Part shown: positions 21,501-32,600 of the stretch, piece after piece | Layout of the letters: each line of letters begins with the position of its first letter | Position numbering within the stretch: the first letter of the stretch is position 1 | Assembly (NCBI RefSeq): GCF_963678975.1 | Contig: NC_089272.1 | Coordinates: 64,979,774-65,043,773, forward strand | Direction of reading: 5' to 3' | DNA: 64,000 bases | Origin: Dysidea avara | Taxonomy: Eukaryota > Porifera > Demospongiae > Dictyoceratida > Dysideidae | Notes under the pieces: model-generated | The model's database searches: none | Told to the model about the DNA's origin: nothing | Seen by the model: the letters and a program-made list of their open reading frames with translations, nothing else | Made by a program: the position numbers and the translations under genes

Positions 21501-23651
21501 TGGTTGGGAAGTTGAAGTTGGCTATCAGTATGTTGTCTGGAAGTGAAGATTAGTTAGTATTACAGCAGTTTCTGTAAGCTGCATAAACAAGCAGTGTATA
21601 GCATTTAGCTACAAACAGCACATTTTAATGTTACTGCCTAAGGACACATTTTGTGTATGCATCAGTTACGTGGATCAGGGGAAGCACCCAGGCCTCCCTC
21701 CAAAGACATTCCATGCACTTTAAATCCGAACCTCCTTTCAGAAATCCTATGTCCCTGAATTAGTATATATACACTATACAGAATTTCTAAGGATATATTA
21801 TTCATTATACTCTTTGACCATGGCCTTAATTATGTTGGTATGACTTTGATGTGTACATTACACCAAACTGTCTTACAAGTATAAACTTTGTTTTCCAGAT
21901 TGACATAACAGTATTTGTCATTATTAACTAATAAATGTGATGTCACAACATCAACATGACAATGTTGAGAAACAGAATCAATATAATCTCTACTAACAAT
22001 GAGTGGTACTAGAACAAGTAGAGTCTTTCACTGTTAAGAAGCTCCTAATAACTGGTCTATATTATGAAGTCTCCTGACTCTCCTCCATTAGACATTTGAC
22101 TAAGAATTACATGTATATCACCATACAGTGGAGTTATTTTCTAGTAAGAGGGGGGTTTCATAATATTTGTGGGTAGTTGTCCTTTCCTTATTTGCAGCTC
22201 AATCAAGCTGGCATTGTCTAACACACAAAAGATATGATAAAGTGAAAATTCCCCTCAAAATTTTAAATGATGGCGATCTACAATTTACCCTAGAAATTAG
22301 GGATGCATTAATTTTCCCGGCAAAATTTTTAGTGGGTAAAAATGATAGGTGTAATTTTTGTGAAGCTTTGCACAAAAGATCGAGATAACTCTAATAGAAC
22401 AGTCACATATGTTAAGCTATATAGTGGTAAGAGCAAGTGAAGTTACTCTAATAGAACAGTCACTGTAAGGTGAAATTTTAGCTATACACTAAGAAATAGT
22501 CACAATACACTACTCACTACACTTTCTTTGTATTTGCCTGTCTATTGCATTAATTAATATTGTACAACATTTGGGACCCCACCCTATGTTATCACTACCC
22601 TATGTTATCACTACCCTCCTAAGTACACACCTTAAGCTTTGCTCCAATATCAGTGAACACTTTGACCATGTCACCACTACCCCCTCACAACCTTTGCTCC
22701 AGTATCACATAATTACCCTAACCATGTCACCTCACAAGTACCACTACCCTGGTCTGGTATTCTCTTCCTTGTGAGATACAGATTCCATGATCAGTAGTGG
22801 AAATTCTGTGTCAGCCAATTAATGTGTGCCAATGATGTTGACAACAAACCACTTTGGAAACACAATGCTTTTATTTGAATTGGAAGGTCATAACCAGCAG
22901 GATGTCTAATGAACTGATATCAGACCCATACTTTTGCCAGGTGGTGCCGGACATTACCCCCTCACAAGTAACACACCTTTGCTCCAGTATAGGTACCCTG
23001 ACCATGTCACCAATACCCCTTCACAAGTAACACACCTTTGCTCCAGTATTACAGCAAACACATAAGTACCCATGTCACCAATACCCCCTCACAAGCAACA
23101 CACCTTTGCTCCAGTATCAGCAAACACATAGGTACCCTGACCATGACGCAGGTTATCACACCAGTCCCCATCGTAGCTGTCACTGTTGGCATAAGTGTAC
23201 AATCCCTTGCCATTACGTTGGTCACTGGCCCATGATCCTGTAGCACCGTGTATTACCGTATAACAATAGTGTATGGACCACACCTTCATATTTAGACCCA
23301 TCAGGGTAGACGAATGTCCCACTACCTTGTTTCTTGTTGTTTTGGTAATCGCCCACGTATCGTGCACCAGATTTATACTTGTACGTGCCCTATAACAGCT
23401 AGTCAGCCATTGACAGCCTTGCTAAATGTCCTCACTTGTCCGTGTCGCTTGCCGTGTGAGTAATATCCTTCATAAGTGTCACCATTGGGCAGTACCGCCT
23501 TCCCGAACCCGTGTCGTTCCTCTAGCTCGTTACGGTCCCCTTCATAACTCTATAAACACATCACACGTGCTACCACTATAATATATTAACCACTCCTCAC
23601 CCCTAGGTTGGGTCCCTGGTCTTCTAGTTCTTCTGATTCAACGTCTGACAT
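18523..23651 (-). CDS. RSPH1: Radial spoke head 1 homologue (MORN-repeat protein)
   Basis: RSPH1 is part of the radial spoke head in 9+2 motile cilia. Seven exons (23601-23651, 23436-23549, 23284-23389, 23104-23237, 18788-18880, 18667-18738, 18523-18606) give 217 aa (human 309, longer acidic tail). The start [15 protein letters not shown] matches the RSPH1 N-terminus. Residues about 19-160 are six MORN repeats (for example [60 protein letters not shown]). Exons 6-7 encode [19 protein letters not shown] and [11 protein letters not shown], both RSPH1-specific. Exons 4 and 5 splice in phase 0 across a 4.2-kb intron (18881-23103) that holds a minisatellite, two MITEs and decayed copies of the exon 4 end. 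Motile cilia genes fit choanocytes or flagellated larvae. Confidence 0.93.
19128..19336. repeat. Minisatellite, 16-bp unit, about 13 copies
   Basis: Unit ACACAACACACGGACA with few substitutions, in RSPH1 intron 4. All three minus-strand frames are open through it, giving low-complexity Cys/Val ORFs that are not genes. Confidence 0.9.
19514..19877. mobile_element. MITE with GTTGAGCTGGATCC ends
   Basis: About 364 bp bounded by inverted repeats of about 35 bp: TATAGTATGTACAAGTTGAG on the left and TATTAGTATGTGCGTGTTGA (reverse strand) on the right, both continuing CTGGATCCT. A related element in the opposite orientation, with a second element inserted in it, lies at 57136-58596. The interior ORF at 19614-19838 has no family match. 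Confidence 0.8.
21216..21500. mobile_element. MITE with AGGCCACATAA ends
   Basis: About 285 bp with terminal inverted repeats of about 35 bp: AAGGCCACATAAGCTTAATT and its complement ending TATGTGGCCT, each continuing ATTAGTTTCTCATCC. The target duplication is short, at most TTA/TAA. No ORF. Confidence 0.8.
22630..23070 (-). repeat. Four decayed copies of the RSPH1 exon 4 end plus splice donor
   Basis: Near 22637, 22691, 22977 and 23036 the intron repeats the 3' end of exon 4 (CTTTGCTCCAGTATCAGC on the plus strand) together with the following donor and intron start (AACACACCTTTG; CCCCCTCACAAG). The first two copies are more diverged. Copies are frame-broken or lack an acceptor. They read as tandem duplications of the exon-intron junction, not used exons. 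Confidence 0.75.
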
Positions 23652-24034
23652 GTTTACTATTGAAATTTGTTACTATGGCAGCAGCGCGCTTTAAACCCAC
23701 AATCGAATTTCTCATTGGTATAAAGTAGGGGTGCAACCCCCAGAAGCTGTAGGATTTTTTACACTTTACAATCATTAAAATGCTAAAAACATAACAATGT
23801 CAATCTATATTGCAACTTTACCCCAACACTTGGTTTTCAACAGTTACAGGGGGAACTCCCTGTCTATATCATGTGTGGCTGGTTTTGCTTAATTACCTCT
23901 ATTATGAGGTCACCTTAACTTGTCTACCTTAAATCCCATACTTCATAATATGACCACCTCATTATTGAGGCCAGAAGACTAGTATAGCTAAATAATAGGT
24001 GATAGTGTCACTGAAGTTACAAGTGAGTAGATAA
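23652..24034. other. Spacer between PIGV 3' end and RSPH1 5' end
   Basis: Contains the presumed RSPH1 promoter next to 23652 (GCAGCGCGC near 23680) and the 3' UTR of PIGV. No gene seen. Confidence 0.45.
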
Positions 24035-26525
24035 TTAAGTCCAGGGGTAATAATTACAATGTAACAATGTTCCTATTACACAATATAGCAGATATGATGT
24101 CACTATAGTCTTGGCAACATAACATCCCTTAGTGGACCACAAGTGTTTACACAATGTGACACACTGGTATGGTAGGGAGGTGTTGTCACTAGGCCAGTTT
24201 AGGGTCGGTATGGACTCCATTATTGTTACAGCACCACACCAGTACACCAGTGGAGTGGATGAGTAGATCATACGAGTGATCACCTGAGCAGGATAACAAT
24301 AATATATGGTACAATATGATAAGATAACAAGAGGGGGTTGACAACCCTTTAACACTAATATGGTACCAGGTGTTTGAGGCTTGTTTAGGCCAGGACAAAG
24401 TAATCTCATGTATGTTCACAGATGCAGCGGGTTAGTGTTTTGGAAAGCTACATGATCTAGCTGTTAAAGAGTGCTATAGACTGTTAATACTGTACAAGCA
24501 GTAACAAGTGTAGTACCCAAGGGGAGGGAAATGAAGCTAGAAGGACTTTAGCACCTGTAATTTATTTATTGGTGTAAGTTAGAGCCGACCTAGCACAAGG
24601 ATTCTCAAGTAAAGATTGAGCTGTAATAGAGCAGCCATAAATACTCTAATAAAACAGTCAGTTGGAACTCATTTCTATTCATTGTTCAACCTGCCGGGTC
24701 ACTGCTAGAGAGCAGATATCATTCTCCAGTTAAATATTACCATTAAGGGATCACTAAAACCTTTACAAGTAACTGTATTAGCTGTAAAGCATCAAAATGA
24801 TAATTTTTTAGAGGTGTTTATAGTGAGAATAAGAGTATTTCACCAATAATATTAATGCTCTTAAAAGGAGGAGTTCCATGGAATTCTGTATTACGTGAAT
24901 GATAACATAGGTCAGTGGAGTAACCAACAGTCAGGTGACTGTATCACTGAACTTAAAGGAACTGCAAACATTGAGATACTCTAATAGAACAGTCTTCATT
25001 TGGAGGCCTTGACTCTAGTAAAGCAGTAAAGTTGTAGGCATTAAAAAGATATAAATGATCTCTCCATGCAATAATAATATAGTTTACAACACTTCTGCCA
25101 TTATGGAGATCTCCCACTTGATGACATATGGAGAGCTATTGGCTTGAAGTTGTAAAAGCATCTTGACAATCAGTTGGTGCATGTGATGTGGCCACTAACC
25201 ATCACTCAGCCAGCCAGTTCAGGTGACCTCTATACTACGGAGGGTCAACATAGTACATCTGGTTTTCACTCTTTACTCGATCACATGATCTTCACAACAT
25301 TTAGATCACATGATCTACTCACCTGTACATGCATGCTAGTTACACCGAACATCAATAGAAAGGTCATGTGAGCCATGTAGGGGATAAGGTGACTATTGCT
25401 CCAGTACCTAATGTGGATCACATACGTATGATATCATGTGATCATATGTGACAAACTCACCAGTGATATATCTGTTTAACCTGTCTCCAGTTACTATGAC
25501 AACAGCAATACAGCCAATAGGAGCAGAGGGAAATAGTGGGAGTGGCTAACAGAAAGTTAGGTATTTGTTTCACCTGATAGTAACTCATAAACCCAACATC
25601 CCAGTACTTCCGCTGTACATAACTGTATGATATTGGTATAGTGTGTTTGCACCACCCTGAGGGGGTGGGGATATCATGATGACAGAACAGCCAGTAACTG
25701 TACCACTGGAACCCAACAAAGCCACTTGTTACCATGGATACTTGTATAGCCAGTTTGATCAACATGATGCACCAAACAGTTAGAGTACTGCCACACTTTA
25801 CCCAGTAATACCAGACCAGATATCCAGACAATATTATTCCGTTAGATCTTGTTAACGTCGCTAGGCTGAATATTATAGCACTGGTCCATGTGAGGTCATT
25901 GTGGAGGGCCCAGAGGCCGGTGAACACTAGTAAGGTGAACAAGGACTCAGTGTATGTTGTAGTCATGAAGACAATCGCTGGATTGATACAGAATAATATA
26001 ATGGTCATGTGAGATAACCTTGGGTTGTGGAACATTTGATTGGTTAGTTTAAACAGTACCAGTCCAGCCAATAGAAATGCACAGATATTTACACAAACAC
26101 CACATACTAAGATAATATCCTTATCATGTAGCAGTGGTACCCATGGTGACGCTAGCCGGTACAAAACATGCACCATTAGGGGGTACAGGGGAAAGAATGC
26201 TACACATTGTTCATACTGGTAACCATGGTGAGCTACGTGTAACAGCCACTCAGAGTCCCACCGTGTAAACCCCCCTACCAACAAATCCACCAGCCAATTA
26301 TAAGGTGGCGGCTCCCGCCTGCCATGCCAGAACACGTCCCGCATTGAGTGGTCATGATCGGGGATCACGTGATTAAATACTACCTAGCCGAGAATACGCA
26401 GTAACAAGTAAACGTAATCACTCAGAGGAGTCTACCTGTAATAAGATCGTTATAATCCTTGAGGTGGCGCAGAATAATAAAACTTGTCTACTCGTGACAT
26501 CTATCATTTTCGTGCAGCTTGGCAT
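24035..26525 (-). CDS. PIGV: PIG-V, GPI mannosyltransferase 2
   Basis: ER multi-pass enzyme that adds the second mannose to the GPI-anchor precursor from dolichol-phosphate-mannose. Four exons (26436-26525, 25461-26383, 25323-25392, 24035-24283; phases 0, 2, 0) give 443 aa (human 493). Exon 1 begins MPSCTKMIDVTSRQ after an in-frame stop. Signatures: TSRIITILLQVVFNHVIPDH, GGFTRWDSEWLLHVAHHGY (the RWD motif of the first lumenal loop), AFFPLYPL, LATLTRSNGI, YSYVQRKYWDVGFMSYYQ, KQIPNFLLATP, the VTSMHVQVITRMIYSSTP junction and the C-terminus LLHCNYYPWT (human LLHCNFLPWT). About ten hydrophobic segments are visible. The start is 102 bp from the divergent NUP160 start. The introns carry GATCACATGATC palindromes and one copy of the CTCTAATAGAACAGTC motif. 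Confidence 0.95.
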
Positions 26526-26627
26526 TATTTAGAACATAAGTGCGCGTTTGATGGATTATTCGAACTCGTGCGCGGTAAGCAGCAGGCAACGTTAAGGATT
26601 AACATTTTATTGATTGTTGCTGGTTAG
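26526..26627. promoter_or_regulatory. 102-bp bidirectional promoter of PIGV and NUP160
   Basis: The interval separates the two start codons. It has two GTGCGCG strings (26540-26546 and 26569-26575), half sites of the NRF1 type, and no TATA box. Function is inferred from geometry. Confidence 0.6.
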
Positions 26628-29600
26628 ATGAGGTTTAAGGAGGTGTGGTCGGATTGGAGAGGACGTTGTCCAAGAGAAGTGATAGCAGCAGGCGCTACAC
26701 GTGATGTGGTGGGAGGAGCTGCAAAATCTGGTGGTGTGGCACTTGGTAGTAATCGTTATCTCACGTGGTGAGTAGTGGGTGTATCCTAAAATGACGTCAT
26801 GGTGGTAACAGGTGTTGTTATGGTAACGTGATTGATCTGATTGAAGTATCAATGGATGATAATCTCCATGACAATGCTGTTTCCATGGTGATATCCAATA
26901 ATGTGTTATCATCAAGTGTTGCTGTATATGAAGGCGATGATGTTGTCATGGTAACCTTTATTACCACAACAAGCATACATGTTCTGGAGCTGCCACACCC
27001 CTTAGCTATTACTAAGGTAACATTGATGTGACCTGATGATCTAATTTACACATTCCCCATATTTAGGGATACAGTATATTACATGTGGTTACCATGGATA
27101 CTATGGGATCATGTGCACCTCATGGAGTAGCCCTGTCAGTTGACACAGTGACATCATCGATAATTAGCCCTCAGGGGGTATTTGTGGTGTGTAGTCACCA
27201 CCCTACAGGGGTTGTGTTCTTGTTAGCCCCCCATAGAGGAGGTGTCACAGTGTGTGAGGTCTCCACTGCTGCTAACAAGGGAATGATGCAACGTGTGTGG
27301 CAGGGGCTAATGTCCAGCAGGTTAGCAACTGTAATACTGATACATCATGGAATCTGGTCAATAATTTATTATTTGACTGATTAATAGCCGCAGCTCATAT
27401 AATAGCTGCCCCTGGATTGTAGCTACTTCACTGTAGAATTATTGTCCTAAGAGCCGCGGCTTTTATCTGAATATAGTGATGCAAGTGTCGATAAAGACTA
27501 CAGAGGGATTCATTGTTTTGTTTGGTTGATAATACATACTTGTTAATAATTGGTCAAATAATTGGTCACTTCTCCTGCCCCTTGGAAAGCTCAAAATGAC
27601 CCTCTGGTGGTTCTTTACAATAAAGTTAGGTCTACTAGTGAAGAGACAATATTTGTATTTTTGACATGCATTGTTCATATCCTGATTATTATTATTATTA
27701 TTAATATAATACAAGGTGATACACTTTCCTAAAGAGTGGTGCAGCACTGCTCTACTCAAAATTCTTTGATGTGGTAAAAAGAATCCGCACAAAAGTAGCC
27801 AAGCTGTGAAAAAAGGTGTGGCTTTAAAAAGCCTGAGTGAAAAAGTTGTGAAATCAAAGGTGGCGGCCAACAAATGGCTGCAATGATGTTAATGCTAATT
27901 TTAACAATGCACAAAGCCATTATTAAAATTTATTAGCATTAACATCATTGCGCCATTTGTTGGCTGCCACCTTTGATTTCACAACTTTTTTCACCCAGGC
28001 TTTTTAAGGCCGCACCTTTTTTCACAGCTTGGCTGTTTTGTATGGATATCACTTCTTTTTGTAATTGCAAGTTCCAAAGCCAGCCTATGGTTGACCTTGA
28101 TAATTCCTTTTAACTTTTTTCCCTTTACTACAGGGATCATCGATGACTGCATGGCTATAATATGAATAACTGAAATAAGATGAATTTTGAAGGTGCGTAT
28201 ACCCCAACAGGGCTCAGCCCAGAATATAAACCTAGAGGGGGCGAAGTAAGTTGCTTCGGATTCTAGGGGGGTCTGGGGCATGCTCCCCCAGGAAAATTTT
28301 GGTGTAAATATACTCAATTTTGGTGAAATTTTACTGTGATGCCATTGAATAGTGATCATTGGATTATACAACTTTGGGATCAATTAAACCTTTCCATTTC
28401 TCAAGGCTTTAGGTATAAACCAAGGGGGAGCAATAGCTAACCCAGAGCCCCCCACCCCACCCCCCCTAGATTAACCCCTGCCCAATGATAACTGGGCAGA
28501 TTTGACTCAAACTAGGAATGGGAGATACCCTACCCTGAGGAAGCTTGTACTACACAAATGGTTAATTATACCGTTCAAGCACTATGGAGCTATGGATATA
28601 TGAAAACTTTATTATTATTATTATTACTCTCAGGGTTACCAGCACCCCTTACCAGCACCCCTTACCACCACCCCTTACCACCACCCCTTACCACCACCCC
28701 TTACCACCACCTTGACATCACAGAACTATATGACACTACTCCTTCTGAAGAAAGACAAGGAGAGCAAGTCACTGTTTCTGTAAAATACAGCACTGAGCAG
28801 CATGACCCATAACACCCCATGTTGAAAATACAAGTGGGGTAAAAGAACCCATCTCAATTCCCTAATACATTGTTCATAGCTACTTCTGTTGTTTCTCATG
28901 TTCAAAACGTATGGTGAGGATACTTGGATACCACAACTGATATGAAGGTGCAATAACATTAACTTTGACATACTTTCTGATATCTGAAGCATAAATGTCT
29001 ACACAAGCTCCATCCTTATTATTAGCTGTTGCATATTGAAGGCCGGGTCTCACCTGTAAAGAGGCTGCAATGAATACATGAAAACGGCAGTTTCTGGTTC
29101 CATAAAGTGAGTATGTTGCCCACCCACACTGGCTGTACTTGGCCACATGGCACGGTTATTTTCACAATTTTTGTAGAATGTTATAGAACAATCTAGATTT
29201 TCCATTGGCAGATCTATTTTACTATTGAGCAGATTTTAGCTAGATAGACTTTTCATTATAAAGTAGAAATAAGTGAGGTGATCAGCTGTGATAGCAGCGG
29301 CTCGGTGGTTAAGGATTTGGGTGTTCAGTATGGAGGTCCCTTGTTCGAATGCTGGTAAGTTTTGTTGTTTTTTTGACATTTTTCATGCACCTTTTTTACC
29401 CCACGGTGACTGTTCTATTAGAGTATTTTGACCCTGAGATTAACAATTGTTTGGTTTTTGCCTTGTAACTCAATAGTTGTCAATGTGATTTTTTTTAAAC
29501 CACAAAAGGTTTGAGCTATGATGGTTAACCTATACACATACCGATTTTAAAGTTATTCCCATAAGTGGTTTACCCTGTAGGCGTTACAACAAGTTGGCTT

Positions 29601-32600
29601 TTTAAACACATAATCGTCCATAGGTCTATGAATATTAATCAGATTTGCACCAAACTTGGTACATGATTGTGCCACACTACGTTCTTAAAGTGTACCAAAG
29701 CTCAAGACAATTGAGCTACACATTTGCATTTTATAATGGTTTTTGTAAAGTGTGTGAAAAGAATCTAAGCCCCCCAAACCCCCTAAACGAAGAAAAAAAT
29801 TGAAGAAAAGCCAAATTTTGAAGGTTTTTATTTCATGATTGCGTTAAGCATTCTTGCTCAAATTTGGTATGTGGGGTGCTGAAGGTGGAGGGCGTTTGCA
29901 GTATAAAATCAAGAAGGGAGCACGGGGGTACGTATGCATGAAAATCGCGTTTTGTTTTTTCCTGTAAATATACTCACAGTGTGGCGTGCCGGCTTTCTTG
30001 GCTGCACAACACACTACTGTGTGTCTTGATGTATCTATATTATTAACAAATTGACTTTGATGTGGTAATAGGAATGTATATTATTAACAAATTGACTTTG
30101 ATGTGGTAATAGGAATGTATATTATTAACAAATTGACTTTGATGTGGTAATAGGAATGTATATTATTAACAAATTGACTTTGGTGTTGGTAGCAAATTGA
30201 CAGTTTTACCACTCTACTTTATTTTGCTGGGGGAAAGCTCTACTTGTGCATAAGTTTCACGCAAATCTGGTGGATTGAAAAAGAACATGAGCTGAGAACA
30301 AAATAAAACAATGTCTAAATGAAAAAGAGTAGAGCCTCCTCTTGGTCCTAAGTTAGTGATTGTACAACGGTAGCTTATGTTAGCCTTAGTGCTAGCTGCC
30401 ATGCAACATGTATCACGCGATACCTTCATGGCACCTTGGCAGTATTGGTTAGGTATAACCAAGCCCAAAAGTGCCTTCAGTACGACCCAAAGTGCTTCCA
30501 ATAAGTTGGTACAGAATTTTAAACTTTTTCGTTTAGTGTAATTTTCTGTTGACTGACTGACTGACTGACTGACTGACTGACTGACTGACTGACTGACTGA
30601 CTGACTGACTGACTGACTGACTGACTGACTGACTGACTGACTGACTGACTGACTGACTGACTGACTGACTGACTGACTGACTGACTGACTGACTGACTGA
30701 CTGACTGACTGACTGACTGACTGACTTCTTATTTACTAATACCTTCACACAAGTGTAAGTTGATAACAGCAAAGGCTATGGCTTGATTTTTTCAATGTTA
30801 GACTTCGCTTAGTCTGACAGGTGCTTTTGGCATACCACAGAACGTACAATGCTAACTTCAGGAGTAGCTGACGGTGTAGCCAACATCTTGAAATTGTTTA
30901 CTATACTGAGAGATGTGTCCTTTCCAATACCATACAAGTGTGTAGTATCACAGTTAAGGACTGTATACAGAAAAGGATATTGTAGGACCAATTGCTCCTT
31001 TGGTGTTCCTCTCCATGAGTTTCTTTTGCTTCGTGGAACAAAAATTAGTGTTGCACAGTACACAATATACTGCATCTGCGGCAGGTAAATCATGACCATA
31101 CAAAATCCATACTTGTGCAACATTTTCAGTGCTGGTGCCGAAGTGCAAATCAGGGGGGGGCATGCCCCCCCCAAGGAATTTTTTGAAAATTTAGTTCTCT
31201 CAAATGGCATCTGGAGCATTTTCAGCATCAAAATTTGATGTTTAAATATTATTATGAGAATAATGTGAAATTCAAGATCACATTTGTACACATTGTTGGC
31301 TACATTGTAGAAAATATGGTACTCCTTACAGGACCAATAAACCTACTGATAACACTGTTTAATTCTGTGTACTCCTTGTGGACATGAAGTAGCTAAAGTG
31401 TGTCATTGTGCTCCTCAAATATGTTTTAACTCGACGTAAAGCACTAAAGGAACGATCTGATGTTGCATTTGTGCTGGCATTACTAAAGTCAGCTTGAGAA
31501 GTGAACCAACTTGTACCAAAAGATCTTTTCAAGCCGTCGATAGTTTTGAAAAGTATTCTTAGATATCAAAAATTGTACGGTGTTGTAGGTTTCTCTTTGT
31601 CAGAGATACTTTGAAAACTGTTGTCAAATATGACAAGTTGAGAATGCAAATCATTTGGAATAATATCATCCTTGTAAAATTCACACATGAATAGGAGTTG
31701 CTGGTCAAATTCGTCCTTTAGACTCGTCTTGATCAATAAATCCTCAAGGTTGTGTATACCCTACCTGATCAACAGACAGCCAATTGCATTATCAATAGCC
31801 TCATAGTAGATTTGTCGATAGTGGTCCTTAGGTGAAGAAGCAGTGTGTCCCCTAGACAAGTCATCATCAAAACACACCGAGGTTGTGGCTATTGTGATTC
31901 TTGCATATTGGTGTCTTCACAGAAATAAACAACCTTTTGCCAGAACAAGTCATAAAGCTCTCCAGTCCTAATACTTTGTGTCAGTAACCATTTTGGCAGG
32001 TATAGTTTTCTTCTGAAGACACTGACTGAGGTTGTCAGAATGACGCAAGATCATCTCACCGAGAATGGCACCAAACGCAAACTCAATATTTTTATTTGGG
32101 ATGCAACTCCATTAATCCTTGCTTTATTCCTCTCATAGCTGCAGCTCCATCATAACATTGGCCGCGGAGTTTACGATTCATCCTTAGCTGTAGCAACAAG
32201 AGTGGCTGCATCAGTCGATGACACTTTATAAAGGCCTATTAAACCTTCATAAACAACACAGACATCTGTCACATATCGTAACACAACAACTGCATAAGAA
32301 GCATTTGACACATCCGTTGTTTCATCTTCCATCAATGTAGCAAATATGGACTGGTGCAAATGGGATGAAATGTTCCTTAAAATGTCCTTACCCATTAACT
32401 CTAGAAAATCATCCTGGAATTTGTGTGAAGTGTGCCTGTACCTATTCTTCTGTAACTATCCAGCTACCAACGGGTCATGGCTAGATAAAAGCTGTAATAG
32501 CTGTAAATAGTTTCCATAGGGTTAGGGTTAGGGTTAGCCATGCCTTGTCTGGCTAAGAAGCATATAGAGCACAACAATTTCATTAGAATAGTAATGCTGC

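Noticed and set aside
27463-28383. Two minus-strand ORFs of 130-136 codons
   Set aside because: They run through the arms of a hairpin MITE and have no family resemblance.
29283-29365. Functional tRNA gene
   Set aside because: A and B boxes are present but acceptor and anticodon stems do not pair and a SINE-type tail follows.
30533-30772. Ser/Val/Gln repeat ORF
   Set aside because: Tetranucleotide TGAC array.
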